From Chryseobacterium paridis (GTDB taxonomy: Bacteria > Bacteroidota > Bacteroidia > Flavobacteriales > Weeksellaceae), in the NCBI RefSeq assembly GCF_016595215.1, contig NZ_JAENHK010000001.1, forward strand, positions 682,001 through 746,000: a stretch of 64,000 bases of DNA, in the 5' to 3' direction. A program made the translations under genes and the position numbers. Under the pieces are notes generated by a model. That model was not told where the DNA came from, did not search any database, and was given only the letters and a program-made list of their open reading frames with translations. Positions within the stretch are counted from its first letter, which is position 1. Every line of letters begins with the position of its first letter. Positions 1-9,552 of the stretch are shown here, in pieces.

Positions 1-600
1 CCTGAAGAGAGAGAATTTACTTTAAATCAGTTTAAAACTTTTGAGGAAAATTCTAATTATCTTATTGAAAAATTAGGCTATCAACCTATCAGACATATTC
101 TTAACTCTTCCGGAATTACAGGTTATACAGATCATCAGTATGACATGGTGAGAATCGGTATTGGAATGTTAGGAGAATCACCAAATAGTGAAATACAAAA
201 ACAGCTGCAGTCTACTGTAAGCTTTAAAACAGTAATTTCTCAGATCTCAATCGTGGAAAATGGAGAATCAGTAGGATACAGCAGACGATATAAGACAGAT
301 CACGTAACAAAAATTGCCACAATTCCTGTCGGTTATGCAGACGGAATTCCAAGATTAATAGGGAATGAAATCGGAAATGTGGGAATACATAAGACTCTGG
401 CCCCAATTGTTGGAAGTATTTGTATGGATATGATGATGATCAACGTGGATCACATTCCCAATGTACAGGAAGGCGATACAGTAACTGTTTTTAATTCCAA
501 ACCAAGTTTAAAAGAGTTTGCAGACTACTGCAAAACGATAACCTATGAAGTATTAACCTCCATTTCGCCCCGGGTGAAAAGGATTTATATAAAAGATTAA
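1..600 (+). CDS. alr: Alanine racemase domain, C-terminal part (5' end outside window)
   Basis: The frame is open from base 1, so this is the tail of a longer gene. About 199 residues are visible. They carry alanine racemase C-terminal features: VRIGIGMLG, the GYSRRY segment (the family's catalytic tyrosine lies in a matching GY/SYG motif), VGYADGIPR, and SICMDMMMINV, which matches the conserved CMD segment. Alanine racemase uses PLP to interconvert L- and D-alanine for peptidoglycan. In Bacteroidota this domain is often the C-terminal half of a MurF-Alr fusion; whether that holds here cannot be seen. The next gene starts 4 bases after the stop, suggesting co-transcription. Confidence 0.87.
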   Translation, partial: PEEREFTLNQFKTFEENSNYLIEKLGYQPIRHILNSSGITGYTDHQYDMVRIGIGMLGESPNSEIQKQLQSTVSFKTVISQISIVENGESVGYSRRYKTDHVTKIATIPVGYADGIPRLIGNEIGNVGIHKTLAPIVGSICMDMMMINVDHIPNVQEGDTVTVFNSKPSLKEFADYCKTITYEVLTSISPRVKRIYIKD

Positions 601-604
601 CCCT

Positions 605-2761
605 ATGAGAAAACTCTTGCTTCTTATACTCGTATTCCAAATATTTATGCTGCAATCGCAGGTAAAAAAGGGATTGGTAATTCCAAAAAATCCGAGAATA
701 GGACTTTCTCTTGCCGGAGGTGGAGCAAAAGGTTTTTCTCACGTTGGAGTTCTTAAAGTATTAGATTCTCTGGGTGTAAAGGTGGATTACATTTCCGGAA
801 CCAGTATGGGTGCCATTGTAGGTGGATTATATGCTTCCGGTTATTCCGGAAAAGAAATAGAAAAGATTGTAATGGATACCGACTTCTATTCACTCATATT
901 GGATCCAAAATCAAGAAAAGAAAGTACGTTTTTTAATAAATCTGTAGACAAATATCTTTTATCTATTCCTATAAAAAATGGAAAAATTAATCTTCCCTCT
1001 TCTATCAGTACAGGTCAAAAGAATGTCTATTTATTAAAAGAGCTATTTAAAAACGTATCCAATATTGATGACTTTTCAAAACTGCCTATCCCTTTCATGT
1101 GTGTCGCAACTAATCTTGAAAGCGGGAATATGCAGATTTTCGAAAAGGGAGATCTTGTGCAGTCCATTATGGCAAGTTCCGCATTTCCTTCTTTAATGGA
1201 TCCTGTAAAAGTTGGTGATAGCATTTACATAGATGGAGCAATGACGGTAAACTTTCCCTCAAAGCCATTAAAAGACAAAGGAATCGATATCGTTATAGGG
1301 GTGGACCTTAATCAGGACTTATCCAAAAGAGAGGATTTAAACAACATTATAGCGATCCTTAATCAGATCATTGATATGAATATTCATAAAGATACTAAAC
1401 GTCAGTATAAATATACAGATATCAATATCAAACCAAATCTGAAAGGAATGTCTGCAACAAGTTACGATGAAAAGAAAAAAATTCTCGATAGTGGCTATGT
1501 AGAAGGTCTCAAATATGTAGATATATTAAATCAATTACCTAAGCGTTCATTTGACCGCCTTAGGGAGCACGTAAATCCAATTTATTCCAACGTATATAAG
1601 ATTGACAGCATTTCATTAATTGGAAGCAAAATTTACGGTAAAAACTACACCCTTGGGAAAATGGGATTGCATCTCCCCTCTTTAGAAACCTATGGAAGTA
1701 TCAATAAAAAAATTGACAGGCTCGTTGCGACTAATAATTACAAGTTTATCAATTATGACATTGTCACAGAAAATAATGCCAATAAACTTAAGCTCTACGT
1801 AACGGAAGATGATGCTCGTCACTTTTTTAAATTTGGCTTACATTACGATAATGTATTTAAAACAGGATTATTGCTTAACTATTCTGCAAAACGTCTTTTA
1901 TTCAAAAACTCAAACCTGTCTCTAGATGTTATTGTGGGAGATCAGCCCAGATATTATCTGAACTATTTTATTGATAACGGATATATACCTGGATTCGGAA
2001 TTTATTCTTCCGGAATGAACTTAGACCTGAAAGACGTAAACAATAATATTTCTGACAGCTGGCAATGGTTAAGAAATGAGGCATATATTCAATCGGTTTG
2101 GAAAGATAAATTTGCAATAGGTGGTGGTATCAGTCATGATTATTTTAATGCTGATACAAATGGAACAAATGAAAGAGTAAGTCGTTTTTTGAATCCCTAT
2201 GTTTTTGTAAAAAGCGATACACAGAATGATAAAGACTTTCCAACAAAAGGAATTTACATATCTGCGGAAGGAAAAGTAATCGATCTGATGAAATCTGAGC
2301 TGGAAAAAAGAATAGTCCAGGTAAAAGCAGACATACGAATCAATATTCCTCTGGCCAAACAATTTACTTTCAGACTGAACTTATATGGAGGTATAACAAT
2401 AGGCGAACATCTTCCTGAATTTTATAAATACAGATTAGGTGGGATTTTCGAACAAAATGTTGTTAATTTTAAAAGCTTCGCCGGATTCTACTTTGCTCAA
2501 TTAAATACAAATAATGTTGTTCTGGTCTCTAATGACCTACAATTCAAATTCAATAAGAACTATTTCATAAGCGGAAATTTCTCTTTTGCTAATCTCTCTA
2601 ACGATATTACTTTTGAAAATGCTGCCAAGCTCAATTATAGTTCGCTGGGAATAACGGCAGGTTACAAGTCTCCTTTTGGACAGATCAAAGTAAATTTCAG
2701 CCACTCATTAAAAAACAATCAAAAAGGCATATTCAGTGTTATATTAGGGCACTGGTTTTAA
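605..2761 (+). CDS. Patatin-like phospholipase with BamA/Omp85-like C-terminal barrel
   Basis: 718 residues with an N-terminal signal peptide (cleavage near residue 19). The patatin domain (about 30-310) has the glycine-rich oxyanion motif GGGAKG (38-43), the nucleophile elbow GTSMG with Ser67, and the Asp-Gly dyad at Asp210, so the Ser-Asp catalytic pair is intact. A POTRA-like stretch (about 330-400) and a C-terminal beta-barrel follow, ending in Phe as outer-membrane barrels usually do. This is the architecture of PlpD-like (type Vd) outer-membrane phospholipases. It lies 4 bases after alr and 4 bases before ybeY. The physiological lipid substrate cannot be told from sequence. Confidence 0.9.
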   Translation: MRKLLLLILVFQIFMLQSQVKKGLVIPKNPRIGLSLAGGGAKGFSHVGVLKVLDSLGVKVDYISGTSMGAIVGGLYASGYSGKEIEKIVMDTDFYSLILDPKSRKESTFFNKSVDKYLLSIPIKNGKINLPSSISTGQKNVYLLKELFKNVSNIDDFSKLPIPFMCVATNLESGNMQIFEKGDLVQSIMASSAFPSLMDPVKVGDSIYIDGAMTVNFPSKPLKDKGIDIVIGVDLNQDLSKREDLNNIIAILNQIIDMNIHKDTKRQYKYTDINIKPNLKGMSATSYDEKKKILDSGYVEGLKYVDILNQLPKRSFDRLREHVNPIYSNVYKIDSISLIGSKIYGKNYTLGKMGLHLPSLETYGSINKKIDRLVATNNYKFINYDIVTENNANKLKLYVTEDDARHFFKFGLHYDNVFKTGLLLNYSAKRLLFKNSNLSLDVIVGDQPRYYLNYFIDNGYIPGFGIYSSGMNLDLKDVNNNISDSWQWLRNEAYIQSVWKDKFAIGGGISHDYFNADTNGTNERVSRFLNPYVFVKSDTQNDKDFPTKGIYISAEGKVIDLMKSELEKRIVQVKADIRINIPLAKQFTFRLNLYGGITIGEHLPEFYKYRLGGIFEQNVVNFKSFAGFYFAQLNTNNVVLVSNDLQFKFNKNYFISGNFSFANLSNDITFENAAKLNYSSLGITAGYKSPFGQIKVNFSHSLKNNQKGIFSVILGHWF

Positions 2762-2765
2762 AACA

Positions 2766-3176
2766 ATGATACAATTCTTTTACGAAAACTTACCCGAATC
2801 GGTAAATACAGATTATACAAAATGGCTGGAAGATATTATTCTTTCAGAAGAAAAAAAACTGGGAGAGATTAATTACATCTTTTGTGATGATGAATATTTA
2901 CTTAAGATAAATCAGGATTATTTACAGCATGATTACTATACGGATATCATCACTTTCGATTATGTTAAAGGCAAAACAATAAGCGCAGAGATTTTCGTAT
3001 CTTTGCAGCGCATTTCAGATAACGCTTCTACCCTATCCAAAAATTATGAAGAAGAGTTGAGAAGAGTTTTAGGACACGGTATTCTACATCTTTGCGGATA
3101 TAAGGATAAAACAGAAGAAGAAGAAAAAGAAATGCGAAGTAAAGAAGATTTTTATTTAGCTAAGTATAAAGACTAA
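2766..3176 (+). CDS. ybeY: Endoribonuclease YbeY (rRNA maturation factor)
   Basis: 136 residues, a normal length for the UPF0054 family of zinc-dependent endoribonucleases that act in 16S rRNA processing and ribosome quality control. The signature GHGILHLCGYKD spans 103-114. His104 and His108 are the first two zinc ligands. The position usually held by the third histidine carries Asp114, a variant I believe occurs in Bacteroidota members and which can still bind metal. It follows the patatin gene by 4 bases and probably ends that transcription unit, because the next gene starts 174 bases away beyond a parS site. Confidence 0.9.
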   Translation: MIQFFYENLPESVNTDYTKWLEDIILSEEKKLGEINYIFCDDEYLLKINQDYLQHDYYTDIITFDYVKGKTISAEIFVSLQRISDNASTLSKNYEEELRRVLGHGILHLCGYKDKTEEEEKEMRSKEDFYLAKYKD

Positions 3177-3289
3177 CATCTTTTAGCAATTATAATCTTT
3201 ATTTGTCTCTTACATTTCTGCAATAAACAGTAATACAACAAGGCAAATAACGCGCGATACAGGCTCTTTTGAGTCGTATTTTAACACAA

Positions 3290-3305
3290 TGTTTCACGTG
3301 AAACA
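3290..3305. promoter_or_regulatory. parS site 1 (ParB-binding palindrome)
   Basis: The 16-base sequence TGTTTCACGTGAAACA matches the bacterial parS consensus TGTTNCACGTGAAACA exactly, and the symmetry extends to 20 bases (3288-3307). It lies in the intergenic gap just before mnmG. ParB binds such sites to load the chromosome-segregation complex, normally near the replication origin. Confidence 0.93.
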
Positions 3306-3350
3306 TTTAATATAAAGATTAAAATTTAAGCCTTAAAACAGGTAAGAAAA

Positions 3351-5213
3351 ATGATTTCAGAAATATATGATGTAATAGTAGTAGGTGCCGGTCATGCGGG
3401 TTGTGAAGCTGCAGCTGCAGCAGCTAACCTTGGATCAAAAACCCTTCTGGTTACAATGAATATGCAGACCATTGGTCAAATGAGCTGCAACCCTGCAATG
3501 GGTGGTATTGCAAAAGGACAGATCGTTCGTGAGATTGATGCCATGGGTGGTTATTCAGGTATTGTGGCGGACAAATCTGCCATCCAATTTAAGATGCTTA
3601 ATCTTTCCAAAGGACCTGCAATGTGGTCTCCAAGAACACAGAATGACAGAATGCTTTTCGCAGAAGAATGGCGTTTAGCTTTAGAAAATACCCCAAATCT
3701 TGATTTCTTTCAGGATATGGTAAAACAGCTTATCGTTGAAAATAATAAAGTAACTGGGGTTATAACTTCGTTAGGAATTTCAATAAAAGCTAAGTCTGTA
3801 GTACTTACAAACGGAACCTTCCTTAATGGTTTAATCCACGTTGGAGACAAACAATTAGGAGGTGGCAGAATGGGTGAACCAAGAGCATTTGGTATCACTG
3901 AACAACTCGTATCCTTAGGTTTTGAAGCAGGAAGAATGAAAACCGGTACTCCACCGAGAGTAGATGGAAGAAGTCTTGACTATTCTAAAATGGAAGAACA
4001 AAAAGGAGACGAAAAACCTCAAAAATTCAGTTACTTAGATACCCCTAAATTAACTAAACAATTAAGCTGTCATATTGTTTATACCAACGAAACGGTACAT
4101 GATATCTTAAGAGAAGGTTTCGATAGAAGCCCTATGTTTAATGGTACCATTCAAAGTCTTGGACCAAGATATTGCCCAAGTATTGAAGATAAGATCAATC
4201 GTTTCGCAGAAAGAACCAGACACCAGCTATTTGTAGAACCAGAGGGATGGAAAACTGTAGAAATATATGTGAATGGATTCAGTTCTTCATTACCAGAAGA
4301 CGTTCAGATCAAAGCAATGAAACACATATCAGGATTCGAGAATGTAAAAGTATTCCGTCCAGGCTATGCTATTGAATATGACTACTTCCCTCCTACCCAA
4401 TTAAAGCATACCTTAGAAACGAAACTGATAGATAACCTGTATTTTGCAGGTCAGATCAATGGTACAACAGGATATGAAGAAGCTGCCGGACAAGGATTAA
4501 TGGCAGGTATCAATGCTCATAACAAAGTACACGATAAAGATGAATTTATCTTAAACAGAGATGAAGCATATATTGGAGTTTTAATTGATGATTTGATTAC
4601 AAAAGGTACTGAAGAACCATACAGAATGTTTACTTCACGTGCTGAATACAGATTACTTTTAAGACAAGATAATGCAGATATCAGATTAACTGAAAAAGCA
4701 TATCAATTAGGGCTTGCTAAGGAAGACCGTCTAAAAAAGGTTGAACAAAAAATCGCTAAAAGTGAAGAACTTGAAACCTTTTTACGAGAAACTTCTTTAA
4801 AGCCAGGAGTGATCAATCCTATTCTGGAAAGTGAAGAAAGCAATCCGGTAGATCAGGCTTACAGAGCTTCACAATTCCTTACCAGACCTAATATAACCTT
4901 GGAAAAACTGGAGAATATTGATGTGATCAAGGAAACTACTTCACAATTTGATGATGAAGTAAGAGAGCAGGCTGAAATCAATATCAAGTATAAAGGATAT
5001 ATTGAGAAAGAAAAAGAAAACGTCGCTAAACTAAACCGTTTAGAAAATATTAAAATCCCTGAGGATTTTGATTATCTTAAACTATCTAGTTTATCGGCTG
5101 AAGCTAAACAAAAAATGAATAATGTAAGACCAAAAACAATTGCTCAAGCAGGAAGAATCAGTGGTGTATCCCCTGCTGATATTAATGTTTTATTGGTCTA
5201 TTTAGGACGTTAA
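3351..5213 (+). CDS. mnmG: tRNA uridine-5-carboxymethylaminomethyl(34) synthesis enzyme MnmG
   Basis: 620 residues, full length for MnmG/GidA. With MnmE it installs the (carboxymethyl)aminomethyl group on wobble U34 of certain tRNAs, using FAD and methylene-tetrahydrofolate. The FAD-binding motif GAGHAG is at 12-17, followed by the family signature MSCNPAMGGIAKGQ and further on GTFLNGLIHVG. The C-terminal helical domain that binds MnmE is present. The gene is flanked on both sides by perfect parS palindromes, and mnmG is a classical near-origin gene in many bacteria. Confidence 0.97.
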   Translation: MISEIYDVIVVGAGHAGCEAAAAAANLGSKTLLVTMNMQTIGQMSCNPAMGGIAKGQIVREIDAMGGYSGIVADKSAIQFKMLNLSKGPAMWSPRTQNDRMLFAEEWRLALENTPNLDFFQDMVKQLIVENNKVTGVITSLGISIKAKSVVLTNGTFLNGLIHVGDKQLGGGRMGEPRAFGITEQLVSLGFEAGRMKTGTPPRVDGRSLDYSKMEEQKGDEKPQKFSYLDTPKLTKQLSCHIVYTNETVHDILREGFDRSPMFNGTIQSLGPRYCPSIEDKINRFAERTRHQLFVEPEGWKTVEIYVNGFSSSLPEDVQIKAMKHISGFENVKVFRPGYAIEYDYFPPTQLKHTLETKLIDNLYFAGQINGTTGYEEAAGQGLMAGINAHNKVHDKDEFILNRDEAYIGVLIDDLITKGTEEPYRMFTSRAEYRLLLRQDNADIRLTEKAYQLGLAKEDRLKKVEQKIAKSEELETFLRETSLKPGVINPILESEESNPVDQAYRASQFLTRPNITLEKLENIDVIKETTSQFDDEVREQAEINIKYKGYIEKEKENVAKLNRLENIKIPEDFDYLKLSSLSAEAKQKMNNVRPKTIAQAGRISGVSPADINVLLVYLGR

Positions 5214-5221
5214 TTACATTA

Positions 5222-5237
5222 TGTTTCACGTGAAACA
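5222..5237. promoter_or_regulatory. parS site 2 (ParB-binding palindrome)
   Basis: A second copy of TGTTTCACGTGAAACA, identical to the one before mnmG, starting 8 bases after the mnmG stop. The palindrome extends to 18 bases (5221-5238). Two perfect copies 1.9 kb apart are not expected by chance and fit an origin-proximal ParB loading region. Confidence 0.93.
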
Positions 5238-5324
5238 TATTTAATATTAAAACAAAAATTAAGGTATTTATGAGCTTCTAATAAACTCTGAATATCTTAA
5301 TTTTTAATATAAAAGAATAATTTA

Positions 5325-6146
5325 ATGAAAATTAAAGATCACTTTCTTACTCAGGAAATATTTGAAATCAAGGAAACAGAAACTGAAGGAGTTTTTAAAA
5401 CATCCCCTATTCCATCCAATATTTCTAAATATTATGAAAGCGAAGATTATATTTCTCATCATCAGGATTCAGGAAGTCTTAAAGAAAAATTGTATAAGTT
5501 TCTACAATCATTCAATCTTCAATACAAAAAAAATATTCTAATTGATAGAATAAAGAAGAACTCAAGAGTTCTAGATTATGGATGTGGTGCAGGAGAATTT
5601 GTAAAATTTATAGAAAAGGATTTTAAAACATTCGGATATGAACCTGATGCTGATGCCAGACAAGCAGCTAAAAGTAAAACATCGAATGTCCAAATTATTG
5701 CTGATATTAATTTGATTCAAGATGATAGTTTGGATGCCATTACATTATGGCATGTTTTTGAACATATAGAAAACCAAGAAGAAACACTAAAGACATTTCA
5801 TAACAAACTTAATCAAAAAGGTCTTCTTATAATAGCTGTGCCCAACCCTACTTCATATGATGCCAGACATTATAAAGAATACTGGGCTGCTTATGATGTA
5901 CCCAGACATATCTTTCATTTCTCAAAAAAAGGAATGGAAAATTTAATTTCAAAAAATCCAGACTGGAAAATCAGAAAGATCAAACCACTTGTCCTGGACT
6001 CCTACTACATCTCGATGTTAAGCGAAAAATACAAGAAATCACCACTTTTTTGGCTAAAAGCTATCATCTACGGAACGATTTCTAACGTAAAGGCACTTTT
6101 TTCAAACGAATTTTCAAGTTTGATATACGTTATCGAAAAAAGATAG
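5325..6146 (+). CDS. Class I SAM-dependent methyltransferase (Methyltransf_23-like)
   Basis: 273 residues. SAM-binding motif I is VLDYGCGAG (82-90), followed by an acidic position at the end of strand 2 (GYEPD) and a WHVFEHIEN segment typical of the Methyltransf_23/UbiE-like group. The first 60 residues look like a substrate-recognition extension. The substrate cannot be told from sequence; relatives act on glycans, lipids or quinone precursors. It follows mnmG and parS site 2 by about 90 bases and is terminated by the hairpin at 6263-6292. Confidence 0.8.
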   Translation: MKIKDHFLTQEIFEIKETETEGVFKTSPIPSNISKYYESEDYISHHQDSGSLKEKLYKFLQSFNLQYKKNILIDRIKKNSRVLDYGCGAGEFVKFIEKDFKTFGYEPDADARQAAKSKTSNVQIIADINLIQDDSLDAITLWHVFEHIENQEETLKTFHNKLNQKGLLIIAVPNPTSYDARHYKEYWAAYDVPRHIFHFSKKGMENLISKNPDWKIRKIKPLVLDSYYISMLSEKYKKSPLFWLKAIIYGTISNVKALFSNEFSSLIYVIEKR

Positions 6147-6262
6147 AAAATCGATTTTAGAGGTATTTCTGAAGGTCAATTTTCGACGTTTTTCAGCAAA
6201 AAAAAGAAAACTTTACAAATTGATGCTCCATCTACAAGCATATAAAAATAAAACGATATAAT

Positions 6263-6292
6263 AAAGAGTTCGAAATTCATCGAACTCTTTTT
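6263..6292 (+). terminator. Rho-independent terminator after the methyltransferase gene
   Basis: Ten-base arms AAAGAGTTCG and CGAACTCTTT with an 8-base loop, followed by a T-rich run. It lies about 115 bases after the methyltransferase stop. Confidence 0.75.
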
Positions 6293-6896
6293 CTTAGGTC
6301 AATAACAATTTCATCCTATACTCATGTACTTTCTTCATCTCTCCTATATGACATCATATCATTTTATACAATCCTCATAAAATTCTAATTACAAAATATT
6401 TTATAATTAAAATTATCCTTATTATAATTTCTTTATTTCTATATAGAACAATTCTTTTTAAAATCAATTTAAATTTGACTTCAAAAACACCACTAAATTA
6501 CTAGAGATATTTAAAATATTTTCAAAATTAGATTTTAGACGTCATTTTTTTCGCTTTTTCACTCGCAAATCATTGACAAAATTCAATTTTCAATGAAAAA
6601 TCAGTAAAAAAAATTACAATAATTATTTCAATTAAAATAAAAAATTTAATAAAATATTAAAATCATTAAAAAATTATTTATAGAAATAGTTAATTAATAA
6701 CAAAAACACATTAAATATTGAATTTAATAATACAAATGAAAATTATTTTAAAATAAAATAAACAAAAATACACGTAATGAAGTAAAAAAAATCAAATATT
6801 GCATTTAATTCATTAAATTATATGTTATGCTAAAAATAACTCATTGATATGTGAAAATAATTTATACATTCACAGAACCATTTTAAATATTAATCA
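6293..6896. other. 604-bp extremely AT-rich gene-free stretch
   Basis: No plausible coding frame. Runs of A and T dominate, with very few G or C bases between about 6400 and 6880. It probably contains the promoter and long leader of the papain-like lipoprotein gene at 6897. No DnaA-box-like sequence, tRNA or strong hairpin was seen. Such DNA is often intrinsically bent and could bind nucleoid proteins, but that is inference. Confidence 0.5.
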
Positions 6897-7778
6897 ATGA
6901 AAAATTTTAAACTCGTAATGATAGCGATAGGAATGCTATCCGTTACATCATGCGCAAAAACAGATGACGATCAAAACAGCACTTCTCCTGAAGTTCAAAA
7001 AGAACACGCATTGGGAGCACGGCTCATAGATCAAACCACCTACAACAGTTTTGCAAAAGTAAACATCAATGAACTTACTTTGAAATTAAAAGGGAAAAGT
7101 GAATCAGTTGCTAAAAATGCCCTAGCATCCAGCTATTTTATTCCTGGTCTGCCAGCAATTGGTGATCAAGGTGCAGAAGGTTCTTGCGTGGCATGGGCAA
7201 CAGCTTATACTACCGCTAGTAGTCTGGAAAATAACTTTAAAGGAGTAACAGCAAAAAGAAGTCCTGAGTATGTTTACAACCAAATCAAGCTAGGGTCTTG
7301 TGATGCAGGCGCTTATGTAACAGATGGACTAAATCTCATCAAAAATCAGGGCGTATGTAGTTGGAGTGAAATGCCTTATACTGATACAGGCTGCTCTACA
7401 CAACCTAATTCCTCTCAGAAAAGTGCAGCAAGCACACATAAGTTTACAACCTGGGCTACTGTAGACAACACAGATCTAAGCGATGTAAAAACGCTTTTAA
7501 GTATGAATTTGCCTATAGTTATCGCAGTTTCAGTAGATTACAGTTTTGATCATTTAAGTTCATCAAACGGATATATATGGAAGTCACACTCTGGTAATGT
7601 CAGAGGAGGACATGCCATTGCCGTAATAGGATACGATGATGCAAAACAGGCATTCAAAGTGCAAAATCAATGGGGTACTAATTGGGGGAGCAACGGATAT
7701 TTCTGGATAGATTATTCATTCTTCGCAAAATCCAACAATGGTGCTATTAATGAGAGCTATGTAGCTTACGTTCAATAA
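6897..7778 (+). CDS. Papain-like (C1 family) cysteine protease lipoprotein
   Basis: 293 residues. A type II signal peptide ends at the lipobox VTSC with lipid-bearing Cys19. The next residues (AKTDDDQ) are acidic like the lipoprotein export signal that sends Bacteroidota lipoproteins to the cell surface, so surface display is inferred. The peptidase core has the oxyanion Gln91, Cys97 in GSCVAWA, His239 in GGHAIAVIGYD and Asn257 in VQNQWGTNWG, so all papain catalytic positions are present. Four further cysteines (135, 154, 166 and nearby) could form disulfides. It is a stand-alone gene between the AT-rich gap and a bidirectional terminator. The substrate is unknown. Confidence 0.88.
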   Translation: MKNFKLVMIAIGMLSVTSCAKTDDDQNSTSPEVQKEHALGARLIDQTTYNSFAKVNINELTLKLKGKSESVAKNALASSYFIPGLPAIGDQGAEGSCVAWATAYTTASSLENNFKGVTAKRSPEYVYNQIKLGSCDAGAYVTDGLNLIKNQGVCSWSEMPYTDTGCSTQPNSSQKSAASTHKFTTWATVDNTDLSDVKTLLSMNLPIVIAVSVDYSFDHLSSSNGYIWKSHSGNVRGGHAIAVIGYDDAKQAFKVQNQWGTNWGSNGYFWIDYSFFAKSNNGAINESYVAYVQ

Positions 7779-7796
7779 GAAATTTGTTCATACAAA

Positions 7797-7826
7797 AATA
7801 ACCCTCTCAAAATTGAGAGGGTTATT
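7797..7826. terminator. Bidirectional terminator between protease gene and pgk
   Basis: Near-perfect inverted repeat AATAACCCTCTCAA / TTGAGAGGGTTATT, with A-rich and T-rich flanks. It sits between two convergent genes and can serve both. Confidence 0.85.
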
Positions 7827-7847
7827 TATATATAATAATAACAGTTT

Positions 7848-9038
7848 TTACTTATTAATTGCCGCAATCCCAGGAAGTTCCAATCCTTCCAAGCTTTCAA
7901 GCATAGCACCACCACCGGTAGAAACATAACTTACTTTGTCACCATATCCAAATTGCTTAACGAAAGCAACACTATCTCCTCCTCCTACTAAAGAAAAAGC
8001 TCCTAATTTTGTTGCTTCTGCAATACTATCACCCAAAGCAACTGTACCAGCAGCGAAGTTAGACATCTCAAAAACTCCGATAGGACCATTCCATAAAATA
8101 GTTCTAGAATTTAAAAGAACATCATTGAATTGATCTCTGGATTTAGAACCGGCATCTAAGCCCATCCATCCTTCTGGTATAGCATAAATATCAACTTCTT
8201 TTCTTTCTGCATCATTACTGAAACTCTCAGCAATAATAGTATCGGATGGAAGATATACTCTTACATTATGTTCTTTGGCTTTCCCTAATATTTCAAGTGC
8301 TAAAGGTAATTTATCTTCTTCTACCAATGAAGTTCCTATCTTACCTCCCAGTGCTTTTATAAATGTAAATGCCATTCCTCCACCTATGATCAAATTATCT
8401 ATGGCAGGCAATATATTTTCTATAATGGTAATTTTAGTTGAAACCTTAGATCCTCCAAGTATCGCAGTAACAAGCCTTTCACCACTCTTCAAAACTTTAT
8501 CAATAGCTTTTAATTCATTAGCCATTAATAAACCGAAAAATTTAGTTGAATTAAAATATTGAGCAATTACAGCTGTAGAAGCATGAGCTCTGTGTGCTGT
8601 TCCAAATGCATCGTTCACATAAGCATCTCCCAATTTAGATAACTGCTCAGCAAAGCCCTGGTCTCCCTTTTCTTCCTCATTATGAAAACGTAAATTCTCT
8701 AATAATAAAATTTCTCCAGGTTTCAGTTCAGAAGCAGCCTGCTCAGCTTTAGTTCCTACGCAGTCCTCTACAAATTTTACTTCTCTACCCAAAACATTGG
8801 AGACTTCCTCCAGGATATGTTTTAGAGAAAATTCATCCTTTACCTCTCCTTTAGGTCTTCCCAGGTGAGTCATTAAGATTACAGATCCTCCATCATTAAG
8901 AATTTTATCAATAGTTGGCTTTACTGCCACAATTCTTGTATTATCTGTAACTTTAAGTTGATCATCTTGCGGAACATTGAAATCCACCCTCACTAAAGCC
9001 TTCTTGTCTTTAAAATTGAAATCATTGACTGTTTTCAT
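7848..9038 (-). CDS. pgk: Phosphoglycerate kinase
   Basis: 396 residues, full length. It transfers the acyl phosphate of 1,3-bisphosphoglycerate to ADP in glycolysis. The N-terminal signature RVDFNVP is at 17-23, followed by the substrate-binding MTHLGRPKG segment. The nucleotide-binding C-terminal domain has [10 protein letters not shown], a GPIGVFE segment and GGGDSVAFV. It is the only minus-strand gene in the first 14 kb and is transcribed away from the proposed origin. A TACATTTG -7 box lies on the minus strand at 9063-9070. Confidence 0.98.
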   Translation of the reverse strand: MKTVNDFNFKDKKALVRVDFNVPQDDQLKVTDNTRIVAVKPTIDKILNDGGSVILMTHLGRPKGEVKDEFSLKHILEEVSNVLGREVKFVEDCVGTKAEQAASELKPGEILLLENLRFHNEEEKGDQGFAEQLSKLGDAYVNDAFGTAHRAHASTAVIAQYFNSTKFFGLLMANELKAIDKVLKSGERLVTAILGGSKVSTKITIIENILPAIDNLIIGGGMAFTFIKALGGKIGTSLVEEDKLPLALEILGKAKEHNVRVYLPSDTIIAESFSNDAERKEVDIYAIPEGWMGLDAGSKSRDQFNDVLLNSRTILWNGPIGVFEMSNFAAGTVALGDSIAEATKLGAFSLVGGGDSVAFVKQFGYGDKVSYVSTGGGAMLESLEGLELPGIAAINK

Positions 9039-9062
9039 AAATATCTTTGAATTTTCGTTTCA

Positions 9063-9070
9063 CAAATGTA
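9063..9070 (-). promoter_or_regulatory. pgk -7 promoter element (TACATTTG)
   Basis: A match to the Bacteroidota TAnnTTTG box on the minus strand, 24 bases upstream of the pgk ATG. No well-spaced -33 TTG was found. Confidence 0.55.
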
Positions 9071-9544
9071 AGATTTTAAACATTTGGAAAAAGATGGAAT
9101 CAAAAAAAGTTTTCAAAAAACTTCCCACAAGCCCAACACTCATTAATCAACAATTTTTTTTTGAAAGAAAAATAAGAATGAGTATTGTTGTTGAGTGTTG
9201 TGAGTTTCGGGGATAACTTTATGGCAAAAAGTTGATAACACTAAATTTTTATTTAATTCATAATTAATTCACAATATAATTTCTTGTAAATCTGATTATT
9301 CAGTGGGTTACTAACAAAAATCCTGTAGTTGTTAACAATTTAGAATATTAATTACTGATTTATGGAAAAACTATCGAATAGCCTCAAAAAAAAATTTGAA
9401 AATTGTGGATTGCATTTTCATGGTTTTTTCTCATTAGTAAATTTTCATAATGGAAAATTATTTAGTTTGTGAAAGTTTTCCACAGTTATTCACAATGCTT
9501 TTCACAATTAACTAGTGAGGAACTAACAATTCATATTTAATACT

Positions 9545-9552
9545 TAAATTTG
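9545..9552 (+). promoter_or_regulatory. rpiB -7 promoter element (TAAATTTG)
   Basis: A TAnnTTTG match 38 bases before the rpiB start, at the edge of the proposed origin. No clear -33 TTG at the usual distance. Confidence 0.5.

Noticed and set aside
6293..6896. The AT-rich block as the replication origin
   Set aside because: Richer in A+T than the pgk-rpiB gap, but no DnaA-box-like cluster was found; the 9039-9590 gap fits better.
8275..8562. Plus-strand frame inside pgk
   Set aside because: Antisense shadow of a conserved enzyme; composition follows the reverse complement of pgk.
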